Below, piece by piece: positions 9,952 through 21,418 of a stretch of DNA of 64,000 nt (positions are counted from its first letter, which is position 1; the number at the start of each line of letters is the position of its first letter). Both the position numbers and the translations under genes were made by a program. Below the pieces are notes generated by a model that did not search any database, was not told the DNA's origin, and saw nothing but the letters and a program-made list of their open reading frames with translations. Where the stretch lies: NCBI RefSeq assembly GCF_947172395.1, contig NC_069110.1, positions 2,046,001-2,110,000 of the forward strand. The letters run 5' to 3'. The stretch comes from Bicyclus anynana (lineage: Eukaryota > Arthropoda > Insecta > Lepidoptera > Nymphalidae).

Positions 9952-10714
9952 TATAAATCCAATTGTATTTCCCTCTTTTATTAAAAGATTATGAAAAAAA
10001 ATTCAAATTGTCACTATCGTACCGGTTAGTGTTTTACTACCTTTCGCTTTCGACACACATATTAAATTAAATAATGTTAAAAAGTATACAATTTTGTAAT
10101 AGATTATATCTGCATGCAGTTGTATCTTTATATAAATGTTCTTAGGGATATATGACACGTTAATCGTAAGAGGATATATGTTTATATTATGTTAGTCGTA
10201 AGAACTATACTATCGATGTGATCTCACTCCGTTCGAGACTTTGCTTTTTATCTTGTTTTTCTATATAAATACTAAACTCAAAATTAAATTAACTTCATAT
10301 TGTAAGGATAACTTGCATACATAAGAATTTAAACGCCAGGGTCGCTTTACCTTAGTATTGGCCGCTTTTGCCTTATTTAAAACAGCCAATCACTCTGCAC
10401 TGACCTCTTTCCTCTCTGTTAGATGAAAGAGACTGGGCTTAGGCCATGTACCATTACAACGCTTCGATGCGAGTCAAATATTGTTGATAATTACTAAATT
10501 GTAATTCTAAATTCTATTTATTTAACTATTGCCGTCCATGTTTTAAATCGTTTTTTTTTTATTAATGTATCGTGGCCGGAACTTACGGCTTTCCGTCTCC
10601 GGACTGACACTAAAAAATTTTTTAAATAATATTTTGATATTGTTAGATTATCTTAACCCATAAAGTATCATGATCCAAAAGCGAACCACTGACGTATCAG
10701 TCCATGACAGTTAA

Positions 10715-10862
10715 AATCTATACTAATATTATAAAGCTGAAGAGTTTGTTTGTTTGATTGAACGCGCTAATCTCAGGAACTAATAGTCCGATTTGAAAAA
10801 TTATTTCAGTGTGAGGAAGGCTATTGCAGCTAAAGCACGGGAACAAGAACCACGCGGGATCT
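10715..10862 (-). repeat. RTE-like retroelement tail
   Basis: TACTAATATTATAAAGCTGA is followed by GAACGCGCTAATCTCAGGAA and by ACAAGAACCACGCGGGA, the reverse complement of the repeat at 47375-47571. Confidence 0.7.
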
Positions 10863-11308
10863 AAAATATAAATATAAATAACAAAATACAACTTGGCTTG
10901 AGAAATTATTTCTTATTACACCGAACCTTGGTAAATATATGTATTATACAAGATATTTAATCTTGCCGTGACTAACACTATTACAACCCTGGCGTTACCG
11001 AGACTAAGCTAAAAATGCAATCAATTAATCAATCAATCAATTTATTTATTTGCAGATACATGCATTATATTTATACAGGTATGCATGCATAGGTATACTT
11101 CTGAATACACTCAGTTATTCTTACAATTATTATATTTACTTACTGTGTAGAATATTAACAGAAAAATGAAACGCGGTGTGTAAATGAGATACCTGTGTTT
11201 TACTGGTAATTTTGGCAATATTGTAAATTATTTTTTGTCAGTCTCTCCATAAAATATTTGCATGTCACAAATATAATATTTTTGTTTGTGTTTAACACAA
11301 TATACATG

Positions 11309-11483
11309 ATGGAGTCGGGTAATAAATGTATAATATAAATATTGAGTGAGAGCAAATTTACGAGTAGAATTTAAACAAATACATATATAAATATTATGAA
11401 AAATATTTATATATGTATCTGTTTATATTCAAAAATTTTTCCCACTCAATATTTATTTTATACATTTATTACCCGACTGCGTC
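11309..11483. mobile_element. Long imperfect hairpin element
   Basis: GATGGAGTCGGGTAATAAAT on the left is mirrored by ATTTATTACCCGACTGCGTC on the right. The match continues almost to the centre through TATTGAGTG and ATACATATATAAATATT, giving arms of about 85 bp. Confidence 0.7.
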
Positions 11484-11532
11484 AGAAAGAGGAGGTAATG
11501 GTGATATCGTTTTATTATTGACATCACAATGA

Positions 11533-11706
11533 TATTATAAAGGCAAAAGTTTGTGTGTATGTAAGTGTGTATGTTTGTTTCTCTTTTACGCTGCGGCTAC
11601 TGAAACGATTTGGCTGAAATTTTAAACGGAAATAGATTTCACTCTGTATTATCAAAAATCCCGGAAAAAAACCATGGTTCCCGCGCGATTTGTGAAAAAT
11701 TGAATA
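11533..11706 (-). repeat. RTE-like retroelement tail
   Basis: GATATTATAAAGGCAAAAGT leads into CGATTTGGCTGAAATTT and CGCGCGATTTGTGAAAAA, the reverse complement of the lepidopteran tail repeat family. Confidence 0.7.
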
Positions 11707-12282
11707 GTTACATATTATAATTAGATGAAAGATATATAAACCGAATCAAATAAGTAAAGGACCTGGCGGACATTTTTCTGTTAATATTCTGTAATATTCA
11801 TTTTAATCCGTTTCATTGGTAACAATGTTATTGTCTACATTATTGTCGAACGTTTTAGAGACTTCAATAAAGATTTTAAATGTATTTGTTACTTTATTTC
11901 TAATAACACTTCCTGGGTATTGACCAAGCCTCACTTCCGACAGCTACGAGTATATTATCTTATGGGATTTGGTAAACTACAAAGTTCAGAGTCAAAATCT
12001 TTAATTCGCAAAATGGCTGTGAGTTTTGTCTGAAGGGCAAGGTTTTTTGGTATTTTTTTAGTATTTTTTATTACAGGCGCCGTAGATAAATACTTGTACC
12101 GACTCGTAAATCTATGACAGGCACAATATAATATTTTGGTTTGCATGTCATCATGCAAATCGCGACCAACATACGTGTTCCTTACATGTCCTGTGTCTGT
12201 TTATTGATGATTTTCCCACCTACAAAGCTCAGAGATATGTCAAATGACGTCATCAATGGTGATACCATGGTCTGTTTTTGAC

Positions 12283-12588
12283 GACCTCCGTGGCGCAGTG
12301 GTATGCGCGGTGAATTTACACGACGGAGGTCCTGGTTTCGATTCCCGGCAGGGCTGATTGAGGTTTCTTAATTGGTCCAGGTCTGGCTGGTAAAAGCCTT
12401 CGGCCGTGGTTAATTATCACCGTACCGGAAAATTCGTACAGCCAAGCGAGTTAGCGTTCCGGTACGATGTCGTGTAGAAACCGAAAGGGGTGTAGATTTT
12501 CATCCTCCTTACAAGTTCACCCGCTTCCATTTTATTGCATCATCACTTACCATCAGGTGAGATTGTAGTCAAGGGCTAACATGTAAAG
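12283..12588 (+). repeat. SINE (family B), near full length
   Basis: The tRNA-like head GACCTCCGTGGCGCAGTGGT has a B box in GGTTTCGATTCCCGG. The body follows: TTAATTGGTCCAGGTCTGGC, TTAGCGTTCCGGTACGATG, GTAGAAACCGAAAGG, CATCAGGTGAGATTGTAGTC. Confidence 0.85.
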
Positions 12589-14326
12589 AGTCATTCAGAT
12601 TTCATTAGTATTCGAAGAGTTAGCGTTTGTAGAAAGAGAATCGACGTGCTACGTGACTACAGGCCCAGGGTAGTCGTGGAATTTCAACGGGCCAAAGAAC
12701 ATACCTAATATATCTACACGGTGTTGCACCTCACAGAGAGATCACCGTAGCGCCTTCTACTTCAGGAGTAACTAACAGCGACCAATAGCGATGTAACCAG
12801 AGGACGTGACTCCTCCACGCAGGCCAGTATTATCAAATCACCGACAGTGCATAGCTCGCCAATACATTTTAGCTATCTACGGCTATGAGTTTTTATTGAA
12901 AGGAGCTGATACATAAAATTGGAGAAAAAACCTGCTAAGATTTTTCTGGGTAAGGGGGTCCTCTTAAGCCTACCTCTACCTGACCCAGGTCGAGTGGACC
13001 TTCGTTTACACACAATGTGTTGCTAAGCGCAAGTCTCGAGAACGGCTTAACCGATTTCGCTAAATTTTTTTATAGAATACCTACTCCTTGAAGTACGATG
13101 ATGGTTCTTACGGAGAGTTTTTTATGGTACTGCGCACGGAGGCCGTCAAGTTATAGTTGACATAATCACGTTACGGTTGGTCTTTATCTTTTTTTTTATT
13201 CTTTACAAGTTAGCCCTTGACTACAATCTCACCTGAGACCTTATCGCTGACAACCTCATACCCATTGTAAAAGATTCAAACGTCACTTTAAGTGCTTTAA
13301 GCCCGGCAACCCACATTGTAGCAGCGCGGTTGACTTAAACACAAAAATTCTCGTACCCATTTAAGGCCATTAAAATCGGATAATAATGATTATATGTATT
13401 GATATAAGTATTATAACTACGAGTAGGTAGCTAATTTACAAATTATTAGATTATTATTATTAACTAGGTACTATTAAACAGTTGGGTAATTAGTACACTA
13501 TTACTTTGTTATTTTATTTAATCTGATAAGGTTTCTCTTAAGCAATAGATAATGGTAGATCAGTAAGGTACGAGTAGGTGCATCTTATCGCTATTGGCGA
13601 ATAAATAACGAACACTAATAACATAATTGATTACAATAATCCATTTTATTTTTTGTTTTGACTTTATCAGGAGGGGTTCTGTACCTTTTTTGATTTTTTC
13701 ATTCTCTCTTAATGTAGGTAGACCTATACAAATATTAAGTATATTACTTTTAAAAAATTTAGGCTTGCGCTTGTCTAAAATCTCGCCTGATGGAAAGCAG
13801 TTATGAGATTTAAGGTGGAACGTCTAGAAGATGCTTGTTCACTCTCAGAAGTGTTCCGATGGAAGGGACTGGAAACAGACTCCGGAATTCTGCGGCACTC
13901 TGAATTCCACACGTGGTTGCGAGTATGAGTGGTCCACCCATTGGCGTATTTCCTGGGGTAGCCCATAAAGGTAGCCCAGAATCCTAGGGCGGACACAAGT
14001 CCATTCTAGGGTGCCCCCCCCCCCCTCTATACATGCTTATGGGTCCACCATATACTATTATGCTTTGTATACTCAATTTACATATGATAAGCAATGATGT
14101 TAAATGCTGTTAGATGTGTTACTAGCGCATGAAAAATGAGGCGCTCAAAAGAGGAAATTTATACACAACTCAATGTTGGTTGTGGTCAACAGCGAACGTT
14201 ATTTGAACAAATAATACCTAAATATCGCCTACAATGTCGAGTTGTGTGTTCAGGAAGTGTAAAAACTATATATACATGAGTATATAATAGAATTAAAGAC
14301 AAAATTTTGCATGTGTGCGTTCAGTG
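12589..14326. other. Intergenic, no gene seen
   Basis: It contains a SINE end fragment (13190-13236) and a repeat-like stretch at 13770-13990. The translated minus strand of that stretch resembles retroelement-derived repeats rather than a host gene. A 14-C run lies at about 14012. Confidence 0.4.
13190..13236 (-). repeat. SINE (family B) 3'-end fragment
   Basis: CTTTACAAGTTAGCCCTTGA and CTACAATCTCACCTGA are the reverse complement of the family B tail. Confidence 0.7.
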
Positions 14327-14420
14327 TAGAGCCTCAATAGCTCAACAATAAGCGCGGTCGGACTCATCACCGAGGGGTGGTGGTCCGATCCCCGTTCCGT
14401 TGGTCTATTGTCGTATCCAC
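14327..14420 (+). repeat. SINE head of a third type
   Basis: GCCTCAATAGCTCAACAATA, GGACTCATCACCGAGG and GGTCCGATCCCCGTTCCG resemble a tRNA with A and B boxes; decay and the absence of a foldable acceptor stem exclude a functional tRNA. Confidence 0.55.
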
Positions 14421-15054
14421 TAATTGGAGGGGAATGGGAATATTTTCATTATTATTAGTGTTGTTCGGTTCAGCCTATTATTCGGATCACTTTTTGCGGT
14501 GATTGTGTAGGGACGTTACCGATCTATAGTATAAAATTATCATTGATATTAGGTAGGTAACATATTTTTTGACAGGCTTTTTATCGAGGCCGCCGTAATT
14601 TTCCAAGCATGCAACATATAAAATTCATACAAATAACTGTATTTTCGAGATGAGCGGGTCTCTTTTTATAATAAAATGAATAGTCCAATATAGGTATCGA
14701 TATAATTTGAAAGACGTGTTATGCTCTATTACGACTATTCAATGTGACAACTTATACTCGAAATTTACTTAGATGACTTTTTTACACAACAATAATGGCC
14801 GACTATGAATCAAAGACAATCAGTAGGGTTGAGAAGTTAACGGCGGGCATCGGAACGATATCAAGTAGGTATCGTTATAACTGAAATACCTAAACTAAAA
14901 CATCCGTTACTATACAACGTTATCTTAAAAGGGAACGTATAGTAACGTTTGTCGGTTGTGTGCATTTTAAGAAATTAAATATCACGTGTCACAAACGGTG
15001 AACGGTGCACGGTTTATGCCTATGGGTACGCGTGGTTAAGAAATGGGGTAATCT
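14421..15054. other. Intergenic, no gene seen
   Basis: It contains a fragment of SINE family A (GTGTGCATTTTAAGAAATTA at about 14957). The rest is unassigned. Confidence 0.4.
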
Positions 15055-15306
15055 TTTTTTATTATTATTATAAATATACTTAAACAATACACATCACTAT
15101 CTAGCCCCAAAGTAAGCATACAGAGTAGCTTGTGTTATGGGTGCTAAGATAGTTGATATTATAGTATTAATATACAATTATATACTACATATTAATACTT
15201 ATATACACTCATGTTCATCACACAAATATTTTCCAGTTGTGGGAATCGAACCCACAGCCGTGGATGCAAAAAGCAGGGTCACTACCCACTGCGCCACGCG
15301 GCCGTC
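15055..15306 (-). repeat. SINE (family C), full length
   Basis: On the minus strand a tRNA-like head (GGCCGCGTGGCGCAGTGGGT, then GGGTTCGATTCCCACAACTG) is followed by TGGGGCTAGATAGTGATG and an A/T-rich tail. Related copies lie at 26733-27265 (split) and 29922-30161. Confidence 0.8.
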
Positions 15307-16929
15307 TCTTTCTTTAATCTTTTGGGGACGTACTCACGTCCAAGATTTGCTTATACTTCAAAAAAGTGTGCACGTATCCACGTACATACTGGGTGTAAGG
15401 GACATGATACCGAAAACTGCGTGAAGAGGTTAAATTTAGTTTCCACAACGATATTTTAAATAACAATTACGTGGGAAATGAGAAAATTCAGATTTTGAAA
15501 ATTTTGAGCACGCAATGTACAGCGAACAATGTGATAACAACGCTCCGCAATCTACTGTGTACGTACGAGTAGGTACGTACGCATCGACAGCAAATCGGCT
15601 GGCTACACTTACCTATCTAATACCTATTTTTTATACTTTACAAGTTTTTAACTAGGTACAGGTAATTAACTTACTTCAGGTTGTTTCTCGTTTACGAGAC
15701 GTTCTGTCGTCATAGTAGGTACAATATTCATGAGTACTGAATTGATTTGATCTAAGCATTTCAAGACTTCTCAGTCAACACACACAAACACACACAATAC
15801 AAACGACACAATTGTATGAGTATTCGTTACAGAAAATCACTACTAACATAACATAGAACATACACAAAGGTTTTTGAATTTTGGTTTGTTTGTCAACAGA
15901 CCGCCGAACACGAACTAAAGAAAAAATAGCGTAGCGTCTAGCGAAAGGACCTAAAGTTTCAATATTTTGAAAATACCTATTAACCACGCCACGCGGCTTA
16001 GGTTAGAGAGAGATAGCAATTATTTTCCTCGGCACCGGCGGCGGTCGGCAATACAACGTCGCGCAGTTTGTTTGTGACTTTGTATAGATAGATACCTATT
16101 AGTCGTGACCTGCCTATTTGACCTCTTGGAAAACAGCTGATCGCGCGCATTTTGCAAATTAAATTTACATTGCTAGTTTTTGTTAAAATCTTGATTTGAC
16201 GATTTTTATTAAAAATCGTATTGAGATAATGTTATCCATACCAGTGTTTGAATAATGCTACTATTCGTAAGATATCTTTTACGCTATAGAATAACGTGAG
16301 CATATGTATTGTATAACATTTTTATTAAAAAACTATTTTTTTAAATAAAATGATTATAAAATATTTCATTTTCCCATCTTTAAACTAACAACATATCAAT
16401 TATTAAAGAATCATTCATTATCATTTATCGATAAGTTAACGCTCGATGTTATTTACCCATCCTTACTTTTCATAGACAATCTAGCGTTACGAAATGTCAA
16501 ATTGCCGTAATCGTAGTTAAGCTGTGCAAATTAATCTCGTTGTGATTTTGTTTTTCAGAAAATAAATGTGAATAAATCGTAAATTCGGTGTAGTTTTTGG
16601 TGTAATTCGTACTGTACGCGTATAATAAAGGATTTAGACACTTTGTTCTTTAGAAATTACGTATAACGTAAGTGAAATATGTGATTTTAGTGACAAAACG
16701 GGTTTGTTTTGGTGATTAGACTTCTAAGAAAATTTTTGGTATATATCTACATCAACGGAACCAGACGACGCGCACAAAACCAGTGGAATATTTTGCGACA
16801 AAATAAAAATCTTTACTTAGTTCTTTAATACAAAAATACTGAAATGTTGATTTAAAAAAATAGAGGGTAGGAAAGTTAGAAATACTTTACATCTTATTTC
16901 TACCTAATACACTAAATAATATCAACCCA
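15307..16929. other. Intergenic, no gene seen
   Basis: It is AT-rich with a modestly GC-rich patch at about 16020-16075 (GGCACCGGCGGCGGTCGGC). The sequence could include promoter or leader for a flanking gene, but I see no exon and no splice pair that proves it. Confidence 0.35.
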
Positions 16930-17012
16930 TGTTTTTCTCACTGCTGAGCTCGAATCTCATCTCAGAATGAGAGGGTAAGGCCAATAGTCCACCACGCTGG
17001 CCCAATGCGGAT
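16930..17012 (-). repeat. SINE (family A), left part, split by retrotransposon
   Basis: It carries CTGCTGAGCTCGAATCTCAT and GTCCACCACGCTGGCCCAAT. The remainder of the same SINE resumes at 21517 beyond the Ty3/gypsy element. Confidence 0.75.
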
Positions 17013-17110
17013 TGTAAGGCCGTGCACAATGAAACCAGCGTTAAGCTTGTACTAACTTTATTTCAACTGACATTTTACATCACATATTTATTTTATCAAA
17101 TACCCTCACA
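17013..17110 (-). repeat. 3' LTR, 98 bp
   Basis: It is identical to 21419-21516. On the coding strand it runs from TGTGAGGGTATTTGATAAAA to GTGCACGGCCTTACA. It contains two AATAAA motifs and a TCAGT initiator-like motif, which could serve polyadenylation and transcription start. Confidence 0.9.
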
Positions 17111-17120
17111 TCTTTCCCCA
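17111..17120 (-). promoter_or_regulatory. Polypurine tract (plus-strand primer site)
   Basis: The coding-strand sequence TGGGGAAAGA directly abuts the 3' LTR, the expected place for the plus-strand DNA primer. Confidence 0.75.
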
Positions 17121-17328
17121 TAAAAAAATAAAAATATAATTAATGGACATTTCCCCCTTTTCAAAATTATAAAGAAAAAAAAAACATATATTTAAAATCA
17201 ACACAAAATTATAAGAAAAGACAAACATGCATCACACGTCACACATTATTTACTGAAAAGTGAGATAAAAAAAATTTAAACAATTATATATGTATATTAA
17301 AAAAAACAAAGAAGTCCCAGGTCAGTCG

Positions 17329-20300
17329 CTAAGTAAGCTGGTCTTCAAAACCCCATCTAACCGGACGCCTGACTATCCTGCCAGAACGAGAAATATGGTT
17401 ATAAAGTGTATTTTTATTTGTATTTTGAGTTTCTGTTTGTACATTTATGTTACAGTTTATGTCATCATACTCAAACCCATAGCGAGACGTGTCTTGTCTT
17501 TCTGTAGATGTGTCTACTATAATGTGACGCCTGTTACGAACTAATTTCCTTCTGTTGATGGTTGTCACCTCATATGACCTATTACCTAGAACAGCGCTTA
17601 TTGTTCCTGGTATCCATTTTTTTAAACACAAATCATATATCCTTATTTTTTGCCCTTTCAATAATTCTTTCAAGTTTTTGGCATTACGATCATAGTAAAA
17701 CTTTTGCTCAGCCTGTCTATTTAATAGTTGTTCCCTAACATTATGATGAACTTTTGGCTTTAACATATTATTTGATGTAGGCAAAAAACTTCTCAGTTTT
17801 CTACTTTGTAATAACTCTGCAGGTGAAGGTAATTCTTTTGATATTGGTGTATTTAAATATTCTAATATAGCCAAGCGATAGTCACACCCCTTTTCTTTAG
17901 TCTTAATCATTATATTCTTTACCGTCTGAATAGTACGCTCAACTTGTCCATTAGATTGTGGATAATGAGGTGATGAAGTGACATGTTTAAACTCCCACTC
18001 CCTAACAAACTCCTTAAAACAAGTTGAAGTGAACTGTGGACCACAATCAGAAAATACCACAACTGGAATTCCTTGGTGACAAAAAATATTTTTTAAGCAA
18101 TTAATAATATAATTAGAATCAGTAACATGTAATTCAACTATTTCAAAAAATTTACTATAGTAATCTACTATAATTAAATAGTTTACGCCTTTTATTTGAA
18201 ACAAATCAATGCCTACTTTAACCCAAGGTCTATCCGGAATTTCATGAGGCTGCAATTTCTCTTTTTGATTAACTTTCTTGTGCGTTAGACAAACATCACA
18301 ACTATTTATTACGTTACTTATATCATTATTTATACCTGGCCAAAATATTGTCTCCCTAGCCCTCAGTTTAGTTTTTTCCAGACCCATATGTCCAATGTGC
18401 ACTCTTCCTAACATTTCCTTACGTAAAGTTTTTGGTACTACTACCCTATCATTTTTCCAAATCAGACCATAAGCGACTGACAAACTCTCTTTATAATTCC
18501 AATATGGTTTTACTATATCTACTAACTCACTCTTTTCTACTGGCCAACCTTTATTAATACATTTTATTAATTGTTGTAATTCAATGTCATTCTCCGTACT
18601 TTTCTGAAGTGCCGCAAACTGCGCATTATCAAAGTATTCAGTGAGTGCAGACGCCGCTTCGCGCGACACTGCACACACCTCATCATGTAGGCTGTCCTGA
18701 CTCACGTGAAGGGCCGACGCTGGTTCATATGCACGCGATAGTGTATCAGCGATGTACAGATGCTTGCCTGGCTTGTAGATTAATTTAAATGTATAACGTT
18801 GTAATCGTAACAACATTCTCTGCAACCGACCCGGGGCATCTGTAATTGGTTTTTTAATAATACTTATCAACGGTTTATGGTCGCTTTCAATAATAACGTC
18901 AGTTTTTCCATAAATATATGCATAAAATTTCTCACACGCAAATACACATGCATACAACTCTTTCTCAATTTGTGCATACCTCTGCTCAGCCTTAGTTAGC
19001 GCTTTGGAAGCATAACATACTGGTAAGTTATTTTGCATTAAACAAGCTCCTAGCCCAGATTTACTTGCGTCTACGGATAAAATTATTGGTTTATTTACAT
19101 CAAAGTATTGTAAAACAGGACGTCTAGATAGACATTGTTTAACATCCTGAAAACATTTATCATGCCTTTCATTCCAATGCCACTCAATTTCTTTTTTCAA
19201 TAATTCTCGCAAAGGAAAAACACGGTCTGATAAATTAGGTATAAAACCACCTATATAATTTACTAAACCCAAAAATCGTTCCACATCTTTTTTATCTTTG
19301 GGTACTGGCATTTTAGTTATAGCTGTTATATGACTGTCATCAGGATAAAGTCCATTTTTTGTAATTCTATGTCCTAAATATTTTATTTCTTCTAAACCAA
19401 ATTTACATTTCTTACCATTTAATTTTAAATTAATTTTTCTACATCTTTCTAACACTTGTCTTAACCTTTCATCGTGCTCATTTTTATCACTTCCATATAT
19501 CAACAAATCATCAATATACATACAAACACCCTGTATATCATCAAAATTTTCAATCATTTTTTTATGAAATACTTCTGACGCCGAGCAAATCCCGTAAGGA
19601 AGACGTAAGAACTTATACCTACCAAAACATGTATTGAATGTACAGTAAGAACTGCTTTTGTCGTCTAGACAAATATTCCAGAACCCCGACGATGCATCCA
19701 GCGTGCTAAAGTATTTAGCTCCAGAAAGTTTCGATAAAATTTCATCCAATGTCGGCAATCTAAAGTGTTCCCGTTTAATTGCCAAATTTAATTCCTTAGG
19801 ATCTAAACATATACGCAGATCACCGTTAGGTTTTTTAACTACCGTCATGCTGCTGACCCAGTCTGACGGGCCTTCTACCTTAGCAATAATTCCTTGGCCT
19901 ACCATTTCATTTAACTTTTTTCTTACATCCTCTTTTATAGCAAAGGGAAGCTTTCGAGGTGCATGTACTACAGGAATAGCATCATCCTTTAAATGAATTT
20001 TATAATGTCCCGGTAAACACCCTATCCCATGAAATACGTCATCATACATTGATACACAATCCGGTAAATTATTAAAACTCTGAATAGACATGACACGCCT
20101 CACTACATCCAACTCTGTACAAGCATAACGTCCCAATATCGGCACCGATTGAACATCAGCTATCTTAAATTCGAGCATGTAATTTTTTCCTTTATAAAAC
20201 ACACTTAAATAAATTTTACCTACGACAATTATGCTTGCACCAGAGTATCCATTTAATCTTGTATTTGTTTTTAGTAAACAATCCTGACTGACTTTTAATT

Positions 20301-21372
20301 TTGACAAAAATCTTAATGGTAGGACATTAACATCAGCTCCTGTGTCTAGCTTAAATTTAATCCAATTACCACAAATATTTAAATTAATATTCCAATCACT
20401 ATTTTGATTTAACGCATAGATTACCTCATCATCCGAGTTCTCAATATAATTCACTCCACATACGCGAGAAAAATGATTTTTTCGAAAGCACCGATTACAC
20501 TTCTGTCCATACGCCGGACATTCAAACTTTTTATGAACACAACCACAGTAACCGCACAGTTTGGTCGCGCCCGGCGCGGCGCGTCGCTGGCTAGCGCCGG
20601 CCGCCAGGGGGCGCGCGCGCGGCGGCAGCACAGCAGCGCGCGGGCCCCGCGACCCCGCGCCGCGGTCCTCGCTCCGCCGATGCTCCGCCGCGTCACGTAC
20701 CTCGCTTCGTGTTCGGCCTCGCGATGACGTCATTTTCGATCTTATTTGTAAAACATCATTCTGCGTCTGCTTTATTTGATGAGTATGATAAGTTTCTTCT
20801 CTTTCAGGCTTTATATTCTCCGAATAGGTGCGAGATGCAACAGCTGCGCGGCAAATATCCAAGGCTTTCTTAAGCGTCAAATCATCCTCTCTGAGCAAAC
20901 GTTCCCGAATGGCGGCACTCGTCACGCCACACACCAGTCTATCTTTAATTAATTCCTCTTGCAAATCTCGAAACTCACAATTTTGAGCTAGTTTACTTAA
21001 CTCGAACACATACTGCTCAATTGATTCGTTATCACGTTGATCTCGAATAAAAAACTTGTGACGTTCGACCGTCAAATTTTTCTTTGTTTGAAACTGTTCA
21101 TCTAACTTTTTCCATATATATTCGACAGTCGTACATTTCTCAGGCCATCGATCTAACACTTCTCGACACTGTTCACCCACAACATGCAATAATATGTTCG
21201 CTTGAATCTCCACAGACTTATTACTTATTTCACACGCTTTGCTGTATATTTCATAACTTCTCTTCCACTTAATCCATTTTTCATGTATACTCCCAGCATC
21301 AGAAGCATTCTTATCAAAATAAAACGCGGACGGCGGTGTCAGGACACTTTCCATTATACGAGTACTTTTCAC
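17329..21372 (-). CDS. gag-pol: Gag-Pol polyprotein, Ty3/gypsy (mag-like)
   Basis: One 1347-residue frame; the ATG lies about 35 nt from the primer-binding site and the frame ends in TAG. Order: gag (about 1-270), two zinc knuckles (CGYC...C and CNRC...HFSRVC, about 273-305), aspartic protease with LDTGA at 342-346, reverse transcriptase with LDASSGFW at 558, LPYG at 591 and YIDD at 619-622, RNase H with VDAS at 767 and SDHKPL at 830, then integrase with H992, H995, C1025, C1028 and the catalytic triad D1056, D1109, E1145 (35 residues between the last two). A GPY/F-like segment follows; no chromodomain or envelope is visible. Gag and pol are fused without a frameshift. Every key catalytic residue is present, so the protein may be functional. 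Residues about 215-270 are Arg/Ala-rich and GC-rich, unlike the rest. Confidence 0.93.
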   Translation of the reverse strand: MKSTRIMESVLTPPSAFYFDKNASDAGSIHEKWIKWKRSYEIYSKACEISNKSVEIQANILLHVVGEQCREVLDRWPEKCTTVEYIWKKLDEQFQTKKNLTVERHKFFIRDQRDNESIEQYVFELSKLAQNCEFRDLQEELIKDRLVCGVTSAAIRERLLREDDLTLKKALDICRAAVASRTYSENIKPEREETYHTHQIKQTQNDVLQIRSKMTSSRGRTRSEVRDAAEHRRSEDRGAGSRGPRAAVLPPRARPLAAGASQRRAAPGATKLCGYCGCVHKKFECPAYGQKCNRCFRKNHFSRVCGVNYIENSDDEVIYALNQNSDWNINLNICGNWIKFKLDTGADVNVLPLRFLSKLKVSQDCLLKTNTRLNGYSGASIIVVGKIYLSVFYKGKNYMLEFKIADVQSVPILGRYACTELDVVRRVMSIQSFNNLPDCVSMYDDVFHGIGCLPGHYKIHLKDDAIPVVHAPRKLPFAIKEDVRKKLNEMVGQGIIAKVEGPSDWVSSMTVVKKPNGDLRICLDPKELNLAIKREHFRLPTLDEILSKLSGAKYFSTLDASSGFWNICLDDKSSSYCTFNTCFGRYKFLRLPYGICSASEVFHKKMIENFDDIQGVCMYIDDLLIYGSDKNEHDERLRQVLERCRKINLKLNGKKCKFGLEEIKYLGHRITKNGLYPDDSHITAITKMPVPKDKKDVERFLGLVNYIGGFIPNLSDRVFPLRELLKKEIEWHWNERHDKCFQDVKQCLSRRPVLQYFDVNKPIILSVDASKSGLGACLMQNNLPVCYASKALTKAEQRYAQIEKELYACVFACEKFYAYIYGKTDVIIESDHKPLISIIKKPITDAPGRLQRMLLRLQRYTFKLIYKPGKHLYIADTLSRAYEPASALHVSQDSLHDEVCAVSREAASALTEYFDNAQFAALQKSTENDIELQQLIKCINKGWPVEKSELVDIVKPYWNYKESLSVAYGLIWKNDRVVVPKTLRKEMLGRVHIGHMGLEKTKLRARETIFWPGINNDISNVINSCDVCLTHKKVNQKEKLQPHEIPDRPWVKVGIDLFQIKGVNYLIIVDYYSKFFEIVELHVTDSNYIINCLKNIFCHQGIPVVVFSDCGPQFTSTCFKEFVREWEFKHVTSSPHYPQSNGQVERTIQTVKNIMIKTKEKGCDYRLAILEYLNTPISKELPSPAELLQSRKLRSFLPTSNNMLKPKVHHNVREQLLNRQAEQKFYYDRNAKNLKELLKGQKIRIYDLCLKKWIPGTISAVLGNRSYEVTTINRRKLVRNRRHIIVDTSTERQDTSRYGFEYDDINCNINVQTETQNTNKNTLYNHISRSGRIVRRPVRWGFEDQLT
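20563..20730 (-). other. GC-rich segment inside gag
   Basis: This stretch encodes residues about 215-270, an Arg/Ala/Pro/Gly-rich linker just before the zinc knuckles. It is dominated by GCGCGC-like sequence, while the rest of the element is AT-rich. It keeps the frame open. Confidence 0.8.
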
Positions 21373-21406
21373 AAATTATTAATATACATAATAATAATTT
21401 AATTTT

Positions 21407-21418
21407 CCGGCTGCGCCA
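21407..21418 (-). promoter_or_regulatory. Primer-binding site
   Basis: TGGCGCAGCCGG on the coding strand directly follows the 5' LTR and starts with TGG, complementary to a tRNA CCA end. The implied tRNA 3' end, CCGGCTGCGCCA, has discriminator G and a GCAGCCG acceptor stem, most like a serine tRNA (inference). Confidence 0.8.

Larger units (their letters stand above)
9954..12282. other. Intergenic repeats
   Basis: No gene is seen. It contains two RTE-like tail copies (10715-10862, 11533-11706), a long hairpin element (11309-11483), and unassigned AT-rich sequence. Confidence 0.4.

Noticed and set aside
12283..12360. tRNA gene
   Set aside because: A and B boxes are present, but the sequence is the head of a repeated SINE with a shared 230-bp body; the same holds for the heads at 22308, 24302, 32744, 37411, 39272 and 53196.
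13775..13996. 73-codon minus frame
   Set aside because: The translation resembles widely repeated retroelement-derived sequence rather than a host gene, and it starts beside a 14-C run.
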